From the NCBI RefSeq assembly GCF_002860355.1, contig NZ_NMWU01000035.1, positions 28,921-92,920 of the forward strand: a stretch of 64,000 nt of DNA. Direction: 5' to 3'. The translations under genes and the position numbers were made by a program. The DNA comes from Bifidobacterium margollesii (lineage in GTDB: Bacteria; Actinomycetota; Actinomycetes; Actinomycetales; Bifidobacteriaceae). Shown here piece by piece: positions 52,477-62,403 of this stretch. The notes beneath the pieces are model-generated. The model was not told the origin of the DNA. It worked only from the letters and a program-made list of their open reading frames with translations, and did not search any database. Every line of letters begins with the position of its first letter. The first letter of the stretch is position 1.

Positions 52477-54852
52477 ATGACAGCAGTAGATGCCGCTAAG
52501 GTTTCTGCCGAAGATCTTCAGGCCAAGGCCTGGGCTGGCTTCAACGGCGGTAACTGGCAGAACGAGATCGATGTTCGCGACTTCATCCAGAAGAACTTCA
52601 CCCCCTACGAGGGCGACGAGTCCTTCCTGGCCAACGCCACCGAGAACACCAAGTACCTGTGGAAGTACCTGGACGATAACTACCTTGCCGTCGAGCGCAA
52701 GCAGCGCGTCTACGACGTGGACACCCACACCCCGGCCGGCATCGATGCCTTCCCGGCTGGCTACATCGACTCCCCGGAACGCGACAACGTGATCGTCGGT
52801 CTGCAGACCGATGTCCCCTGCAAGCGCGCCATGATGCCGAACGGCGGCTGGCGTATGGTCGAGCAGGCCATCAAGGAAGCCGGCAAGGAGCCTGATCCGG
52901 AGATCAAGAAGATCTTCACCAAGTACCGCAAGACCCACAACGATGGCGTGTTCGGCGTGTACACCAAGCAGATCAAGATCGCCCGCCACAACAAGATCCT
53001 CACCGGTCTGCCGGACGCCTACGGCCGTGGCCGCATCATCGGCGACTACCGTCGTGTCGCCCTGTACGGTGTGAACTTCCTGATCGAGCAGAAGAAGAAG
53101 GATAAGGACTCCATTCCTTACCGCAACGACTTCACCGAGACCGAGATCGAGCACTGGATCCGCTTCCGCGAGGAGCACGACGAGCAGATCAAGGCCCTCA
53201 AGCAGCTCATCAACCTCGGCAACGAGTACGGTCTGGACCTGACCCGTCCGGCCCAGAACGCTCAGGAAGCCGTGCAGTGGACCTACATGGGCTACCTCGC
53301 CTCCGTCAAGAGCCAGGACGGCGCCGCCATGTCCTTCGGCCGTAACTCCGCCTTCTTCGACTGCTTCATCCAGCGCGATCTGGAGAACGGTGTGATCGAC
53401 GAGACCCGCGCTCAGGAGATCATCGACAACATCGTCATGAAGCTGCGCATCGTCCGCTTCCTGCGTACCAAGGACTACGACAACATCTTCTCCGGTGACC
53501 CCTACTGGGCCACCTGGTCGGACGCCGGCTTCGCCGACGACGGTCGTGCCATGGTCACCAAGACCTCCTTCCGTCTGCTCAACACCCTGACCCTTGAGCA
53601 CCTCGGACCTGGCCCCGAGCCGAACATCACCATCTTCTGGGATCCGAAGCTGCCTGAAGGCTACAAGCGCTTCTGCGCCAAGATCTCCATCGACACCTCC
53701 GCCATCCAGTACGAGTCCGACAAGGAAATCCGTGCTCACTGGGGCGACGACGCCGCCATCGCCTGCTGCGTCTCCCCGATGCGTGTCGGCAAGCAGATGC
53801 AGTTCTTCGCCGCTCGTGTGAACTCCGCCAAGGCCCTGCTGTACGCCATCAACGGCGGCCGCGACGAGATGACCGGCATGCAGGTCATCGACAAGGGCGT
53901 CATCGATCCGATCGCTCCCGAGGCCGACGGCACTCTGGACTACGCCAAGGTCAAGGCCAACTACGAGAAGGCTCTGGAATGGCTGTCCGAGACCTACGTG
54001 CAGGCTCTGAACATCATCCACTACATGCACGATAAGTACGCCTACGAGTCCATCGAGATGGCTCTGCACGACAAGGAAGTGTACCGTACCCTTGGTTGCG
54101 GTATGTCCGGTCTGTCGATCGCCGCTGACTCCCTGGCTGCCATCAAGTACGCCAAGGTCTACCCGATCTACAACAAGGACGCCAAGAACCTTGAGGGCCA
54201 CGAGTACGAGTACGTCGATGGTGCCGATGACGATCTGGTGGTCGGCTACCGTACCGAGGGCGAGTTCCCGATCTACGGCAACGACGACGACCGCGCCGAC
54301 GACATCGCCAAGTGGGTTGTGTCCACCGTGATGGGCCAGGTCAAGCGCCTGCCCGTCTACCGTGGCGCCGTTCCGACCCAGTCCATCCTGACCATCACCT
54401 CCAACGTGGAGTACGGCAAGAACACCGGTTCCTTCCCGTCGGGCCACAAGAAGGGCACCCCGTACGCTCCTGGTGCAAACCCGGAGAACGGCATGGACTC
54501 CCACGGCATGCTGCCGTCCATGTTCTCGGTCGGCAAGATCGACTACAACGACGCTCTGGACGGCATCTCGCTGACCAACACCATCACCCCTGATGGCCTT
54601 GGCCGCGACGAGGAGGAGCGCATCGGCAACCTGGTCGGCATCCTGGATGCCGGCAACGGCCACGGCCTCTACCACGCGAACATCAACGTTCTGCGCAAGG
54701 AGACCATGGAGGATGCCGTCGAGCACCCGGACAAGTACCCGCACCTCACCGTGCGTGTCTCCGGCTACGCGGTGAACTTCGTGAAGCTCACCAAGGAGCA
54801 GCAGCTCGACGTGATCTCCCGTACCTTCCACCAGGGAGCCGTCACCGACTGA
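52477..54852 (+). CDS. pflB: Formate C-acetyltransferase (pyruvate formate-lyase)
   Basis: 791 residues, Shine-Dalgarno AAGGAG. Splits pyruvate with CoA to acetyl-CoA plus formate, supplying extra ATP and balancing redox in the bifid shunt. Catalytic Cys430-Cys431 ([11 protein letters not shown]) and the glycyl radical Gly763 in [10 protein letters not shown]. Codon use is among the most biased in the window, consistent with very high expression. Two CRP-like sites lie upstream. A strong terminator separates it from pflA. Confidence 0.97.
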   Translation: MTAVDAAKVSAEDLQAKAWAGFNGGNWQNEIDVRDFIQKNFTPYEGDESFLANATENTKYLWKYLDDNYLAVERKQRVYDVDTHTPAGIDAFPAGYIDSPERDNVIVGLQTDVPCKRAMMPNGGWRMVEQAIKEAGKEPDPEIKKIFTKYRKTHNDGVFGVYTKQIKIARHNKILTGLPDAYGRGRIIGDYRRVALYGVNFLIEQKKKDKDSIPYRNDFTETEIEHWIRFREEHDEQIKALKQLINLGNEYGLDLTRPAQNAQEAVQWTYMGYLASVKSQDGAAMSFGRNSAFFDCFIQRDLENGVIDETRAQEIIDNIVMKLRIVRFLRTKDYDNIFSGDPYWATWSDAGFADDGRAMVTKTSFRLLNTLTLEHLGPGPEPNITIFWDPKLPEGYKRFCAKISIDTSAIQYESDKEIRAHWGDDAAIACCVSPMRVGKQMQFFAARVNSAKALLYAINGGRDEMTGMQVIDKGVIDPIAPEADGTLDYAKVKANYEKALEWLSETYVQALNIIHYMHDKYAYESIEMALHDKEVYRTLGCGMSGLSIAADSLAAIKYAKVYPIYNKDAKNLEGHEYEYVDGADDDLVVGYRTEGEFPIYGNDDDRADDIAKWVVSTVMGQVKRLPVYRGAVPTQSILTITSNVEYGKNTGSFPSGHKKGTPYAPGANPENGMDSHGMLPSMFSVGKIDYNDALDGISLTNTITPDGLGRDEEERIGNLVGILDAGNGHGLYHANINVLRKETMEDAVEHPDKYPHLTVRVSGYAVNFVKLTKEQQLDVISRTFHQGAVTD

Positions 54853-54891
54853 TCCTAAATCAGCCGCAACCGTGTAAACGGTGATATGTTG

Positions 54892-54926
54892 GGGGCGGGG
54901 CAGCGATTGTCCCGCCCCTGTTTTTT
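54892..54926 (+). terminator. Intrinsic terminator between pflB and pflA
   Basis: GGGGCGGG (54892-54899) / CCCGCCCC (54911-54918) followed by six T from 54921. Text-book terminator, yet pflA is just 18 nt further; partial read-through is implied. Confidence 0.9.
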
Positions 54927-54943
54927 CGGAAAAGAGGACGCCG

Positions 54944-55825
54944 ATGTCTTACACCACGCAGTTCAGAACGACTACGCCGCATATGCTGAAAACGAACAAG
55001 GAGTATGCCAGCCAGACGCTGATGGGCGGGCTCTCCGGGTTCGAATCACCAATCGGACTTGATCGACGCGATCGTCTGCACGCACTGAAGTCCGGTGATA
55101 TCGGCTTCGTCCACTCCTGGGACATCAACACTTCCGTCGACGGTCCGGGAACGCGCATGACCGTCTTCATGAGCGGTTGCCCGCTACGCTGCCAGTACTG
55201 CCAGAATCCTGATACCTGGAAGATGCGTGACGGCAAGCCCGTATACTTCGATGCCATGGTCAAGAAGATCGACCGTTACAAGGAACTGTTCAAGGCCACA
55301 GGTGGCGGCATCACCTTCTCCGGCGGCGAATCCATGATGCAGCCGGCCTTCGTTTCCCGGGTGTTCCGCGCCACCAAGGAGATGGGTGTGCACACCTGTC
55401 TCGATACCTCGGGATTTCTGGGGGCCAACTATACCGACGAACAGCTCGACGACATCGACCTGTGCCTGCTCGACGTCAAATCGGGCGACGAGGAGACATA
55501 CAAGAAGGTGACCGGCGGCATCCTGCAGCCCACCATCGACTTCGGTCAGAGACTTGCCAGGCATGGTGTGAAGATCTGGGTGCGATTCGTGCTGGTGCCG
55601 GGCCTGACCGATTCCGAGAAAAACGTCGAGGAGGTCGCGAACATCTGCGAGACGTTCGGCGACGCCGTGGAGCACATCGATGTGCTGGGCTTCCATCAGC
55701 TCGGACGCCCGAAGTGGCACGAAATGCGCATTCCGTATCCGCTCGAGGATGCCAAGGGGCCGTCCGCCAAACTGCGCGAACGGGTGTGCAACCAGTTCAA
55801 GGACCACGGTTTCGTCGTCTACTGA
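54944..55825 (+). CDS. pflA: Pyruvate formate-lyase-activating enzyme
   Basis: 293 residues from ATG 54944 (AGAGGA upstream). Radical-SAM enzyme that creates the glycyl radical on PflB. The 4Fe-4S cluster motif is C79-x3-C83-x2-C86 (SGCPLRCQYCQNP); TGGGITFSGGES is the SAM-binding segment. A 45-residue N-terminal extension precedes the core. Follows pflB, as expected. Confidence 0.95.
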   Translation: MSYTTQFRTTTPHMLKTNKEYASQTLMGGLSGFESPIGLDRRDRLHALKSGDIGFVHSWDINTSVDGPGTRMTVFMSGCPLRCQYCQNPDTWKMRDGKPVYFDAMVKKIDRYKELFKATGGGITFSGGESMMQPAFVSRVFRATKEMGVHTCLDTSGFLGANYTDEQLDDIDLCLLDVKSGDEETYKKVTGGILQPTIDFGQRLARHGVKIWVRFVLVPGLTDSEKNVEEVANICETFGDAVEHIDVLGFHQLGRPKWHEMRIPYPLEDAKGPSAKLRERVCNQFKDHGFVVY

Positions 55826-55873
55826 TGGTCGTCCCCGTGGCTGCTCCGCAGGAGCGGCATAGCTGGATTCATC

Positions 55874-55919
55874 ATGCGAACGTCGCGTCTCCGAATCGTC
55901 CGGGACGCGACGTTCGCAT
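55874..55919 (+). terminator. Terminator after pflA
   Basis: 16-bp perfect arms (55874-55889, 55904-55919); inner pairing shortens the loop. No T-run. Confidence 0.7.
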
Positions 55920-55993
55920 ATCCGCTCACCGTTGTTTTCGCAACCCGCCCATAGGAAAATCCGCGAAATCCGTGCAAACGGGGCCAAACCGTT

Positions 55994-55999
55994 TAGCCT
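55994..55999 (+). promoter_or_regulatory. -10 box for a leaderless DUF3000 gene
   Basis: TAGCCT ends 6 nt before ATG 56006; no Shine-Dalgarno. Confidence 0.45.
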
Positions 56000-56005
56000 G
56001 TAAGT

Positions 56006-56638
56006 ATGGCAGCAGAAATCTATACGTTTCCGGCCACGATGTCGATGAAGACGGCCGGCTCGACGGATGAGCGGTCCGAAGCACGGACGGACGGCGTACC
56101 GAAGGCGGTTGACGAGGCCGTTCGATCGGTGCGGCGGATGACTCTGCGTGATGATCTTGAATATCGGGAGATCCCGGTTCCCGCTTCGTTGGCGGATTAC
56201 GGCATCGGTGTGGAAATGACGACCGGGGAGCATGTGGACGCAGCCGTGTCCGGATGGATCATGGTGCTCTACGCACGACAGGCCCGTCCCGAGTGGGCGT
56301 CTCATTGGCGTTGCGTGGCGTTTGCGTCATGGGCGTTGGGCCCGGAAAATCACAACAGTCTGACCCCGTCACTGTACTGGGCGGATGTCGAGCGTCTGTT
56401 GGCCGGGCGTCGGCTGGGCTCTCTGATCGGTACGGTCAGCGTCAATCACAATACGAGGTTTCCTTCGGCTCCGGATGATGGACGGATTTCGGCTTCGGTG
56501 GGCTGCGAGGCGCGCGCCTCGTGGACACCGGCGAGCGAAACCGGTATCTTGGACGCAGGAAGACAGATAGACATGTGGGCGCGGTTTCTGAGCTCCCTCA
56601 TGGACAATGAAGAAGGGACAGACTCTTTCCGTGACTGA
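56006..56638 (+). CDS. DUF3000 family protein
   Basis: 210 residues. Actinobacterial family usually found directly before the RNase D gene, as here. Visible core: YREIPVPASLADYGIGVEM, VSGWIMVLYARQARPEWAS and WRCVAFASWAL. Its last bases overlap the rnd start (GTG 56631), suggesting coupling. No catalytic motif is apparent; function is unknown. Confidence 0.82.
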   Translation: MAAEIYTFPATMSMKTAGSTDERSEARTDGVPKAVDEAVRSVRRMTLRDDLEYREIPVPASLADYGIGVEMTTGEHVDAAVSGWIMVLYARQARPEWASHWRCVAFASWALGPENHNSLTPSLYWADVERLLAGRRLGSLIGTVSVNHNTRFPSAPDDGRISASVGCEARASWTPASETGILDAGRQIDMWARFLSSLMDNEEGTDSFRD

Positions 56639-57917
56639 AGTCAACGAACCCCATCTGCTCAAGGAACCTGCGGCCGGTGTGCCGGACGTGATCGACACCC
56701 GCGAGGAGTTCGACGACATGGTGGACCGGTTCGCCGACGCCGAAGGGCCTCTGGCCGCCGACGCGGAACGTGCATCCGGGTTCAGATACGGGCACGAGGA
56801 TTGGCTGATCCAGTTCAAGCGTGAAGGTGCGGGCATCGCCTTGGTGGATCCGATCGCCCTTGCCGATCAGGGAGTCGACTGGTCGTCGTTCAACGATGCC
56901 ATAGGCGACGATGATTGGATCATCCATGATTCACTGCAGGATCTGCCCGGATTCTTCGCGATCGGATTGCAGCCACGGTCGCTGTTCGACACCGAAGTGG
57001 CGGCCCGACTGCTGGGAAACACTCGTTTCGGCCTGGCTTCGGTCACCGCTCACTATCTTGGTCTTGTGCTGGCCAAGGAACATTCCGCGGCCGATTGGTC
57101 GTATCGTCCGTTGCCAAGGGACTGGCGCAACTATGCCGCCCTTGACGTCGAAGTGCTGATCGAATTGCGCGTCCGACTGCTTTCCGAACTCAGGTCGCAG
57201 GGCAAACAGGGGTGGGCGGCCGAGGAGTTCGCATATCTGCTCGATCAGGGAAGCCGTGAGCATCCCGCACACCCCGAACCGTGGCGGCGCGTGTCGCATA
57301 TCACGGCGCTGAACAACGATCTGAGGGGGCTGGCCGTCGTCCGCAGTCTATGGACGGCCAGGGACGAATGCGCCCGGCGGCTCGACATCGCTCCGAGCCT
57401 GCTGCTTTCCGATGCGGCGATCATCGAGGCGGCACAGCGCAAGCCGCGCAACATCCGCATGTTCCGATCCATCCGATCGCTTAACGAGCGCGTGCGGATG
57501 CACACCGGCAGCGAGCAGGACAAGATGTTCGAACGCTACGCGCCCATCCAACGAAGCGTCAGGCCGACGGTATGGAGGGACGCGATCATCGAAGCGCTGA
57601 CGCTGCCTTCGTCCCAGTTGCCGAAGACCGCGCCTCAGTCCGCGGGGGAGAACGCGAACGCACCCCGTTCGATGAAGTACTGGAAGGAGCACCATCCCGA
57701 CCGGTACTCCAGACTGCAGAACGCGAGGCGCGTCATCGCGCAGATCGGCGAGGACACGCATACGCCGATCGAGATGATCGTCAAGCCGAAGACTCTACGC
57801 AACCTATGCTGGCAGGACCCTCTTCCCGACGACATCGCCGGGTATCTTACCGGGCAGGGAGCACGGGACTGGCAGATTTCGCTGGTCGCCGAGTCTCTGG
57901 GTAGGGTTATGATATAG
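56631..57917 (+). CDS. rnd: Ribonuclease D family exonuclease with HRDC domain
   Basis: 428 residues from GTG 56631, which overlaps the previous gene and has AGAAGGGA 12 nt ahead; an in-frame ATG at 56607 lacks a ribosome site. DnaQ-like 3'-5' exonuclease: Exo I in AADAERASGF, Exo II in IHDSLQDLPGF, Exo III YAALDVEVLIEL. HRDC domain about residues 215-290 (SLWTARDECARRLDI, AAQRKPRN). Likely trims tRNA and structured RNA ends. Confidence 0.88.
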   Translation: MTEVNEPHLLKEPAAGVPDVIDTREEFDDMVDRFADAEGPLAADAERASGFRYGHEDWLIQFKREGAGIALVDPIALADQGVDWSSFNDAIGDDDWIIHDSLQDLPGFFAIGLQPRSLFDTEVAARLLGNTRFGLASVTAHYLGLVLAKEHSAADWSYRPLPRDWRNYAALDVEVLIELRVRLLSELRSQGKQGWAAEEFAYLLDQGSREHPAHPEPWRRVSHITALNNDLRGLAVVRSLWTARDECARRLDIAPSLLLSDAAIIEAAQRKPRNIRMFRSIRSLNERVRMHTGSEQDKMFERYAPIQRSVRPTVWRDAIIEALTLPSSQLPKTAPQSAGENANAPRSMKYWKEHHPDRYSRLQNARRVIAQIGEDTHTPIEMIVKPKTLRNLCWQDPLPDDIAGYLTGQGARDWQISLVAESLGRVMI

Positions 57918-57967
57918 CGGTTGCCTTGAATGGCCTAACCAAAGTTTTCAACGAATTGGAGCGCAGA

Positions 57968-59353
57968 GTGAAAATCAGCGTGAGGAATCTGGAACCCACC
58001 AAGGTTCGTCTGACCGTTACCGTCAATCCCGATGAGCTCGACCCGTATCTTGATGCGGCTCGCAAGGAGATCGCCAAGCAGGTGAACATCCCGGGATTCC
58101 GCAAGGGTCACGTGCCCGGTCCGATCATCGACCGTCGCATCGGCTTCGGCGCCGTCGCCGGAGAGGCCGTGAACAACGCTGTACCCGAGCTGTACTCCAA
58201 GGCCTGCGAGGAGAAGGAAATTCGCCCGATGGCCCAGCCCGAGTTCGACGTCAAGGAGCTGCCGGCCTCCGCCAAGGATGAGACCAAGCTCAAGTTCACC
58301 GCCGAGGTCGAGGTTCGTCCGAAGTTCGACCTGCCCGAGCTTGACGGTCTGAAGATCGAAGTGTCCAAGCCCGCCGTCTCCGACGACGATGTGAACGCTC
58401 GTCTCGAGAACCTGCGTCAGCGCTTCGGCACTCTTGTGGGCGTTGATCGTCCAGCAGCCAAGGGCGACTTCGCCAGCATCGATCTGGTCGCCGAAATCGA
58501 CGGCGAGTCCGTTGACTCCCAGGAGGGTGTGAGCTACGAGATCGGTTCCGGCACCATGCTTGACGGCATCGACGAGGCTCTGGAAGGCCTGTCCGCAGGT
58601 GAGGAGACCACCTTCGAATCCACTCTGCAGGGTGGCGAGCACGAGGGCGAGAAGGCCCAGGTCAAGGTGAAGGTCAACTCCGTGAAGGCCGAGGAACTGC
58701 CGGAGCTGAACGACGACTTCGCTTCCGAGGCCTCCGAATTCGATACCCTCGACGAGCTCAAGGCCGATGTTCGCAAGCAGTGCGAACGCGATGCCGAGGG
58801 ACGTCAGGCCACCGACGCCCGCGATGCCTTCATCGCCAAGCTTCAGGATTCCGTCGAGATTCCGCTGCCGAAGGGCATCCTCAAGGAGCTGACCGACGAG
58901 CGACTCAAGCAGCTGACCCCGGATCCGGAGAAGGCCACCGACGAGCAGCGGAAGGAAGCCGCCGAAGCCGCCGAGAAGGAACTGCGCGATCAGATCACCC
59001 TCGACGCGCTTGCCGAGAAGCTGGACGTCAAGGTCGCCCAGAATGATGTGATGAACTTCCTCGCCTCCATTGCGCAGCAGTACGGTATGGAGCCGAACCG
59101 TTTCATCCAGTCCATCATTCAGGGTGGTCAGCTTGGTTCCGCCGTACAGGAAGTGGGCCGTTCCAAGGGTCTGCTGGCCGGCATGCGCGCCGTTTCCTTC
59201 GTGGATCCGGAGGGCAACGAGATCGATCTGAGCCAGTTCCTTGGCGAGGATGAGGCCGAAGCCGAGGCTCAGGAGAGCGTCGAGGCGGCTTCCGCCGCCG
59301 CGGCCGTCGCCGATCAGATCTCCGAGGAGAAGGCCGAAGCCACTGAAGAGTGA
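57968..59353 (+). CDS. tig: Trigger factor (ribosome-associated chaperone)
   Basis: 461 residues from GTG 57968 (MKISVRNLEPTKVRLTVTV), with GGAG 6 nt upstream; the longer frame lacks family similarity. Ribosome-binding signature GFRKGHVPGPII near residue 42, central PPIase domain (KGDFASIDLVAEIDGE), C-terminal helical chaperone arms, and an acidic Ala/Glu-rich tail. Folds nascent chains, upstream of the clpP-clpX genes. Confidence 0.93.
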   Translation: MKISVRNLEPTKVRLTVTVNPDELDPYLDAARKEIAKQVNIPGFRKGHVPGPIIDRRIGFGAVAGEAVNNAVPELYSKACEEKEIRPMAQPEFDVKELPASAKDETKLKFTAEVEVRPKFDLPELDGLKIEVSKPAVSDDDVNARLENLRQRFGTLVGVDRPAAKGDFASIDLVAEIDGESVDSQEGVSYEIGSGTMLDGIDEALEGLSAGEETTFESTLQGGEHEGEKAQVKVKVNSVKAEELPELNDDFASEASEFDTLDELKADVRKQCERDAEGRQATDARDAFIAKLQDSVEIPLPKGILKELTDERLKQLTPDPEKATDEQRKEAAEAAEKELRDQITLDALAEKLDVKVAQNDVMNFLASIAQQYGMEPNRFIQSIIQGGQLGSAVQEVGRSKGLLAGMRAVSFVDPEGNEIDLSQFLGEDEAEAEAQESVEAASAAAAVADQISEEKAEATEE

Positions 59354-59393
59354 ATCGTAGGATGGCGACCGACGTATCAGGTCGTCATGCCGA

Positions 59394-59428
59394 AGGCTCC
59401 CGCCTCCTTACAGGGCGGGAGCCTTTTT
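59394..59428 (+). terminator. Intrinsic terminator after tig
   Basis: 10-bp arms GGCTCCCGCC / GGCGGGAGCC (59395-59404, 59414-59423), A-T extended, followed by five T. Confidence 0.9.
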
Positions 59429-59539
59429 CGTATTGCCGAGCATGGCTGTGATCATATTCACTTTTGAGCGCAAATCGTCGGTCGGAGTTCATCGACGCTG
59501 TAATCTCGGTAATTGAGTCACATTATTGAAGGAGACAAG

Positions 59540-60160
59540 GTGAGCAACTATCTTCAGTCCTCGCCCATGATGGACGGCGGCGACATGCCCGCCGGGCCGG
59601 CTGATCCGATTTTCAACCGGCTGCTCAAGGAGCGCATCATCTGGATGGGCGAAGAGGTCAAGGACGACATGGCCAACCGCATCTGCGCACAGATGCTGAT
59701 GCTGGCGGCGGAGGATCCCAAGAAGGACATCTGGCTGTACATCAATTCACCCGGTGGCTCAATCACCGCGGGCATGGCCATCTACGACACCATGCAGCTG
59801 ATCGAGCCCGATGTGGCCACGATGGGTCTGGGCATGTGCGCATCCATGGGACAGTTCCTGCTGAGCTCCGGCACCAAGGGCAAGCGTTTCCTCACCTCCC
59901 ATGCACGAGTGCTGATGCATCAGCCCTCCGGCGGCGTGGGCGGCACCACCACGGATGTGCGCATCAACGCCGAACTGATCATGGATATGAAGCGCACCAT
60001 GGCCGAACTGACCGCCGAACAGACCGGGCACACGGTGGAGGAGATCTACCGTGACAACGAGTACGATCATTGGTTCACCGCACAGCAGGCTCTGGAGTAC
60101 GGCTTCGTAGACAAGCTCGTCACCACTCCGAGCTCCATCACCACCGAGAAGGGGGAGTGA
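59540..60160 (+). CDS. clpP1: ATP-dependent Clp protease proteolytic subunit 1
   Basis: 206 residues from GTG 59540 (AAGGAG 5 nt upstream). Serine protease in the ClpP barrel: Ser102 (GMCASMGQF), His127 (LMHQPSGGV), Asp beyond, with INSPGGSI as the oxyanion-side strand. Actinobacteria use two ClpP types in a mixed 14-mer; clpP2 follows 1 nt later. ClpX, encoded downstream, supplies unfolding. Confidence 0.95.
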   Translation: MSNYLQSSPMMDGGDMPAGPADPIFNRLLKERIIWMGEEVKDDMANRICAQMLMLAAEDPKKDIWLYINSPGGSITAGMAIYDTMQLIEPDVATMGLGMCASMGQFLLSSGTKGKRFLTSHARVLMHQPSGGVGGTTTDVRINAELIMDMKRTMAELTAEQTGHTVEEIYRDNEYDHWFTAQQALEYGFVDKLVTTPSSITTEKGE

Positions 60161-60161
60161 T

Positions 60162-60815
60162 ATGGCTTCCGAAGAAGCGCGTTACATCGCCCGTGCACAG
60201 CGTCTGGCCGGTTCGATGCCTCAGGCCCGATACATTCTGCCTCAGTTCGAGGAGAAGACCCCATATGGATTCAAGAGGCAGGATCCGTACACCAAACTGT
60301 TCGAGGATCGCATCATCTTCATGGGCGTTCAGGTGGACGATACCAGCGCCGATGACATCATGGCGCAGCTGCTGGTGTTGGAAAGCCAGGATCCGAACCG
60401 TGACGTGATGATCTACATCAATTCGCCCGGCGGCTCCATGACCGCCATGACCGCCATCTACGACACCATGCAGTACATCAAGCCCGACGTGCAGACCGTC
60501 TGCCTTGGACAGGCGGCATCCGCTGCCGCGATCCTGCTGGCCGCCGGCACCAAGGGCAAGCGACTGATGCTGCCGAATGCTCGCGTGCTGATCCATCAGC
60601 CTGCCATGGGCCAGGACTTCGGCAAGGCCACCGAAATCGAAATCCAGGCCAAGGAGATGCTGCGCATGCGTGAATGGCTGGAGAACACGCTGGCCAAGCA
60701 CACTGGTCAGGATGTGGAGAAGATCCGCAAGGACATCGAAGTCGATACCTTCCTCACGGCACCGCAGGCCAAGGAATACGGCATCGTCGACGAGGTGATC
60801 GAGAACCGCGCCTGA
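60162..60815 (+). CDS. clpP2: ATP-dependent Clp protease proteolytic subunit 2
   Basis: 217 residues, starting 1 nt after clpP1. Catalytic Ser120 (GQAASAAAIL) and His145 (LIHQPAMG), with INSPGGSMTAM. A 45-residue N-terminal propeptide-like extension is typical of ClpP2. Forms a mixed barrel with ClpP1. Followed by a terminator hairpin. Confidence 0.95.
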   Translation: MASEEARYIARAQRLAGSMPQARYILPQFEEKTPYGFKRQDPYTKLFEDRIIFMGVQVDDTSADDIMAQLLVLESQDPNRDVMIYINSPGGSMTAMTAIYDTMQYIKPDVQTVCLGQAASAAAILLAAGTKGKRLMLPNARVLIHQPAMGQDFGKATEIEIQAKEMLRMREWLENTLAKHTGQDVEKIRKDIEVDTFLTAPQAKEYGIVDEVIENRA

Positions 60816-60829
60816 TTCGCTGATCCGCC

Positions 60830-60867
60830 GAAGGTCGGAGTCCTGGATTTCGAGGGCCCCGACCTTC
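60830..60867 (+). terminator. Hairpin after clpP2
   Basis: 9-bp arms GAAGGTCGG (60830-60838) / CCGACCTTC (60859-60867), with inner GG/CC pairs; no T-run. Confidence 0.6.
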
Positions 60868-61020
60868 CGTATATCTCACGGGATCGCCTTCATGACGGGG
60901 CGACCGGAAACCACGATTATGGATCGATGAAATCACGGTTGAGGCAAGGCCGCGGCGGTATCGTTGATAAACGGAAGGATCGGCGCACGGGCGCCGGAAT
61001 GCGGATGAAGGAGCACCGTC

Positions 61021-62322
61021 ATGAGTCGTGTGGTGAGCTATGGCGAAGATGTGCCTTGCTGCACGTTCTGCGGCAAAAGCGAACGTCAGGTGCGCAAGCT
61101 GGTCACGGGACCGGGGGCGTCGATCTGCGATGAATGCATCGAACTATGCGTCGACATCATATCCGAGGAGCGGCAGGAGACCGCCAAGGCGAATGCGTTG
61201 AAGCTTCCTTCGCCGAGCAGGATATTCTCATATCTCGATCGATATGTCATAGGTCAGAAGGACGCCAAGAAAACGTTGTCCGTGGCGGTGTACAACCATT
61301 ACAAACGGGTGAATATGGAACTGGCGGAAAAGGGGCAGAGGCTTTCTTCGCGGCGTTCCGATCCGGCCGACCCTCTGGCGAACGTGGAGGTGTCCAAGTC
61401 CAATATCCTGCTGATGGGGCCCACCGGCGTGGGAAAAACCTATCTGGCACACACCTTGGCCCGTGTGATGAACGTTCCCTTCGTCATCACCGACGCCACC
61501 ACGCTCACCGAGGCGGGATATGTGGGCGATGACGTGGAAACGGTGCTGCAGCGGCTGATTCAGGCCGCGGATGGTGATATCGATCGTGCCGGAAAAGGCA
61601 TTATCTATATCGACGAAATCGACAAGATCGCCAGAAAATCAGGTGAGAACACGTCGATCACCCGTGACGTTTCCGGCGAAGGTGTTCAACAGGCCCTGCT
61701 GAAGATCATCGAAGGCACCATCGCATCCGTGCCGCTTGAAGGCAGCCGAAAGCACAAGGACCAGGAGATGGTGCAGATCGACACCAGAAACATCCTGTTC
61801 ATCTGCGGAGGTGCGTTCGTCGGATTGGACGACATCGTAGAACGGCGGACGGCTCGACGTTCCAGCGGCTTTTCGGTATCGGGGGCGAAGACCGAGGAAC
61901 CGAACCGAGCGGATCTGCTCCGGCACGTCACCGCCGACGATCTGGAACGTTTCGGTCTGCTTCCGGAGTTCATCGGCAGACTGCCGGTGATCAGCGTACT
62001 CGATGATCTGACCGAGACCGATCTCGCCGCCATTCTCACGGAACCGGCCAATGCCTTGATCAAGCAGTATCAGAAACTGTTCGAGGCCGACGGCGTCGGA
62101 CTGACGTTCACGGACGACGCCGTGCGGTGCATCGCCTCCATGGCGATAAAGCAGGGGACAGGCGCCCGTGGATTGCGCTCCATCATTGAACGGATTCTGG
62201 AAGACACCATGTTCCGTCTGCCGGATATGGCTGACGTTGATGAGGTGATCGTCAACGCCGCAGCCGCCGAGGGCCTTGCCGAGCCTGATCTGGTCAGCAG
62301 TTCGAAGCGGCGACAAGCCTGA
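61021..62322 (+). CDS. clpX: ATP-dependent Clp protease ATP-binding subunit ClpX
   Basis: 433 residues, Shine-Dalgarno AAGGAG. N-terminal four-cysteine zinc domain (CTFCGKS ... ICDECIELC, Cys14/17/36/39). AAA+ core: Walker [10 protein letters not shown] (Gly133 onward), Walker [12 protein letters not shown], sensor [15 protein letters not shown] and [12 protein letters not shown] pore-side loops present. Unfolds substrates for ClpP1P2. The 198-nt spacing after clpP2 and intervening hairpin suggest its own promoter. Confidence 0.95.
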   Translation: MSRVVSYGEDVPCCTFCGKSERQVRKLVTGPGASICDECIELCVDIISEERQETAKANALKLPSPSRIFSYLDRYVIGQKDAKKTLSVAVYNHYKRVNMELAEKGQRLSSRRSDPADPLANVEVSKSNILLMGPTGVGKTYLAHTLARVMNVPFVITDATTLTEAGYVGDDVETVLQRLIQAADGDIDRAGKGIIYIDEIDKIARKSGENTSITRDVSGEGVQQALLKIIEGTIASVPLEGSRKHKDQEMVQIDTRNILFICGGAFVGLDDIVERRTARRSSGFSVSGAKTEEPNRADLLRHVTADDLERFGLLPEFIGRLPVISVLDDLTETDLAAILTEPANALIKQYQKLFEADGVGLTFTDDAVRCIASMAIKQGTGARGLRSIIERILEDTMFRLPDMADVDEVIVNAAAAEGLAEPDLVSSSKRRQA

Positions 62323-62403
62323 ACGCCAGGTCGTTGATCTGAGATCCAAATTCAGATCGGCAGCGCGATGCTCCGGCAATGATCGTATTGGCTTGAGAAC
62401 TGA

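Noticed and set aside
52459-54831. Long open frame antisense to pflB
   Set aside because: Same effect, strongest where codon bias is strongest; no ribosome site and no recognisable protein.
59463-59474. TTTG-AGCG-CAAA ahead of clpP1 as a ClgR site
   Set aside because: Does not match the ClgR consensus well enough; too short to separate from chance.
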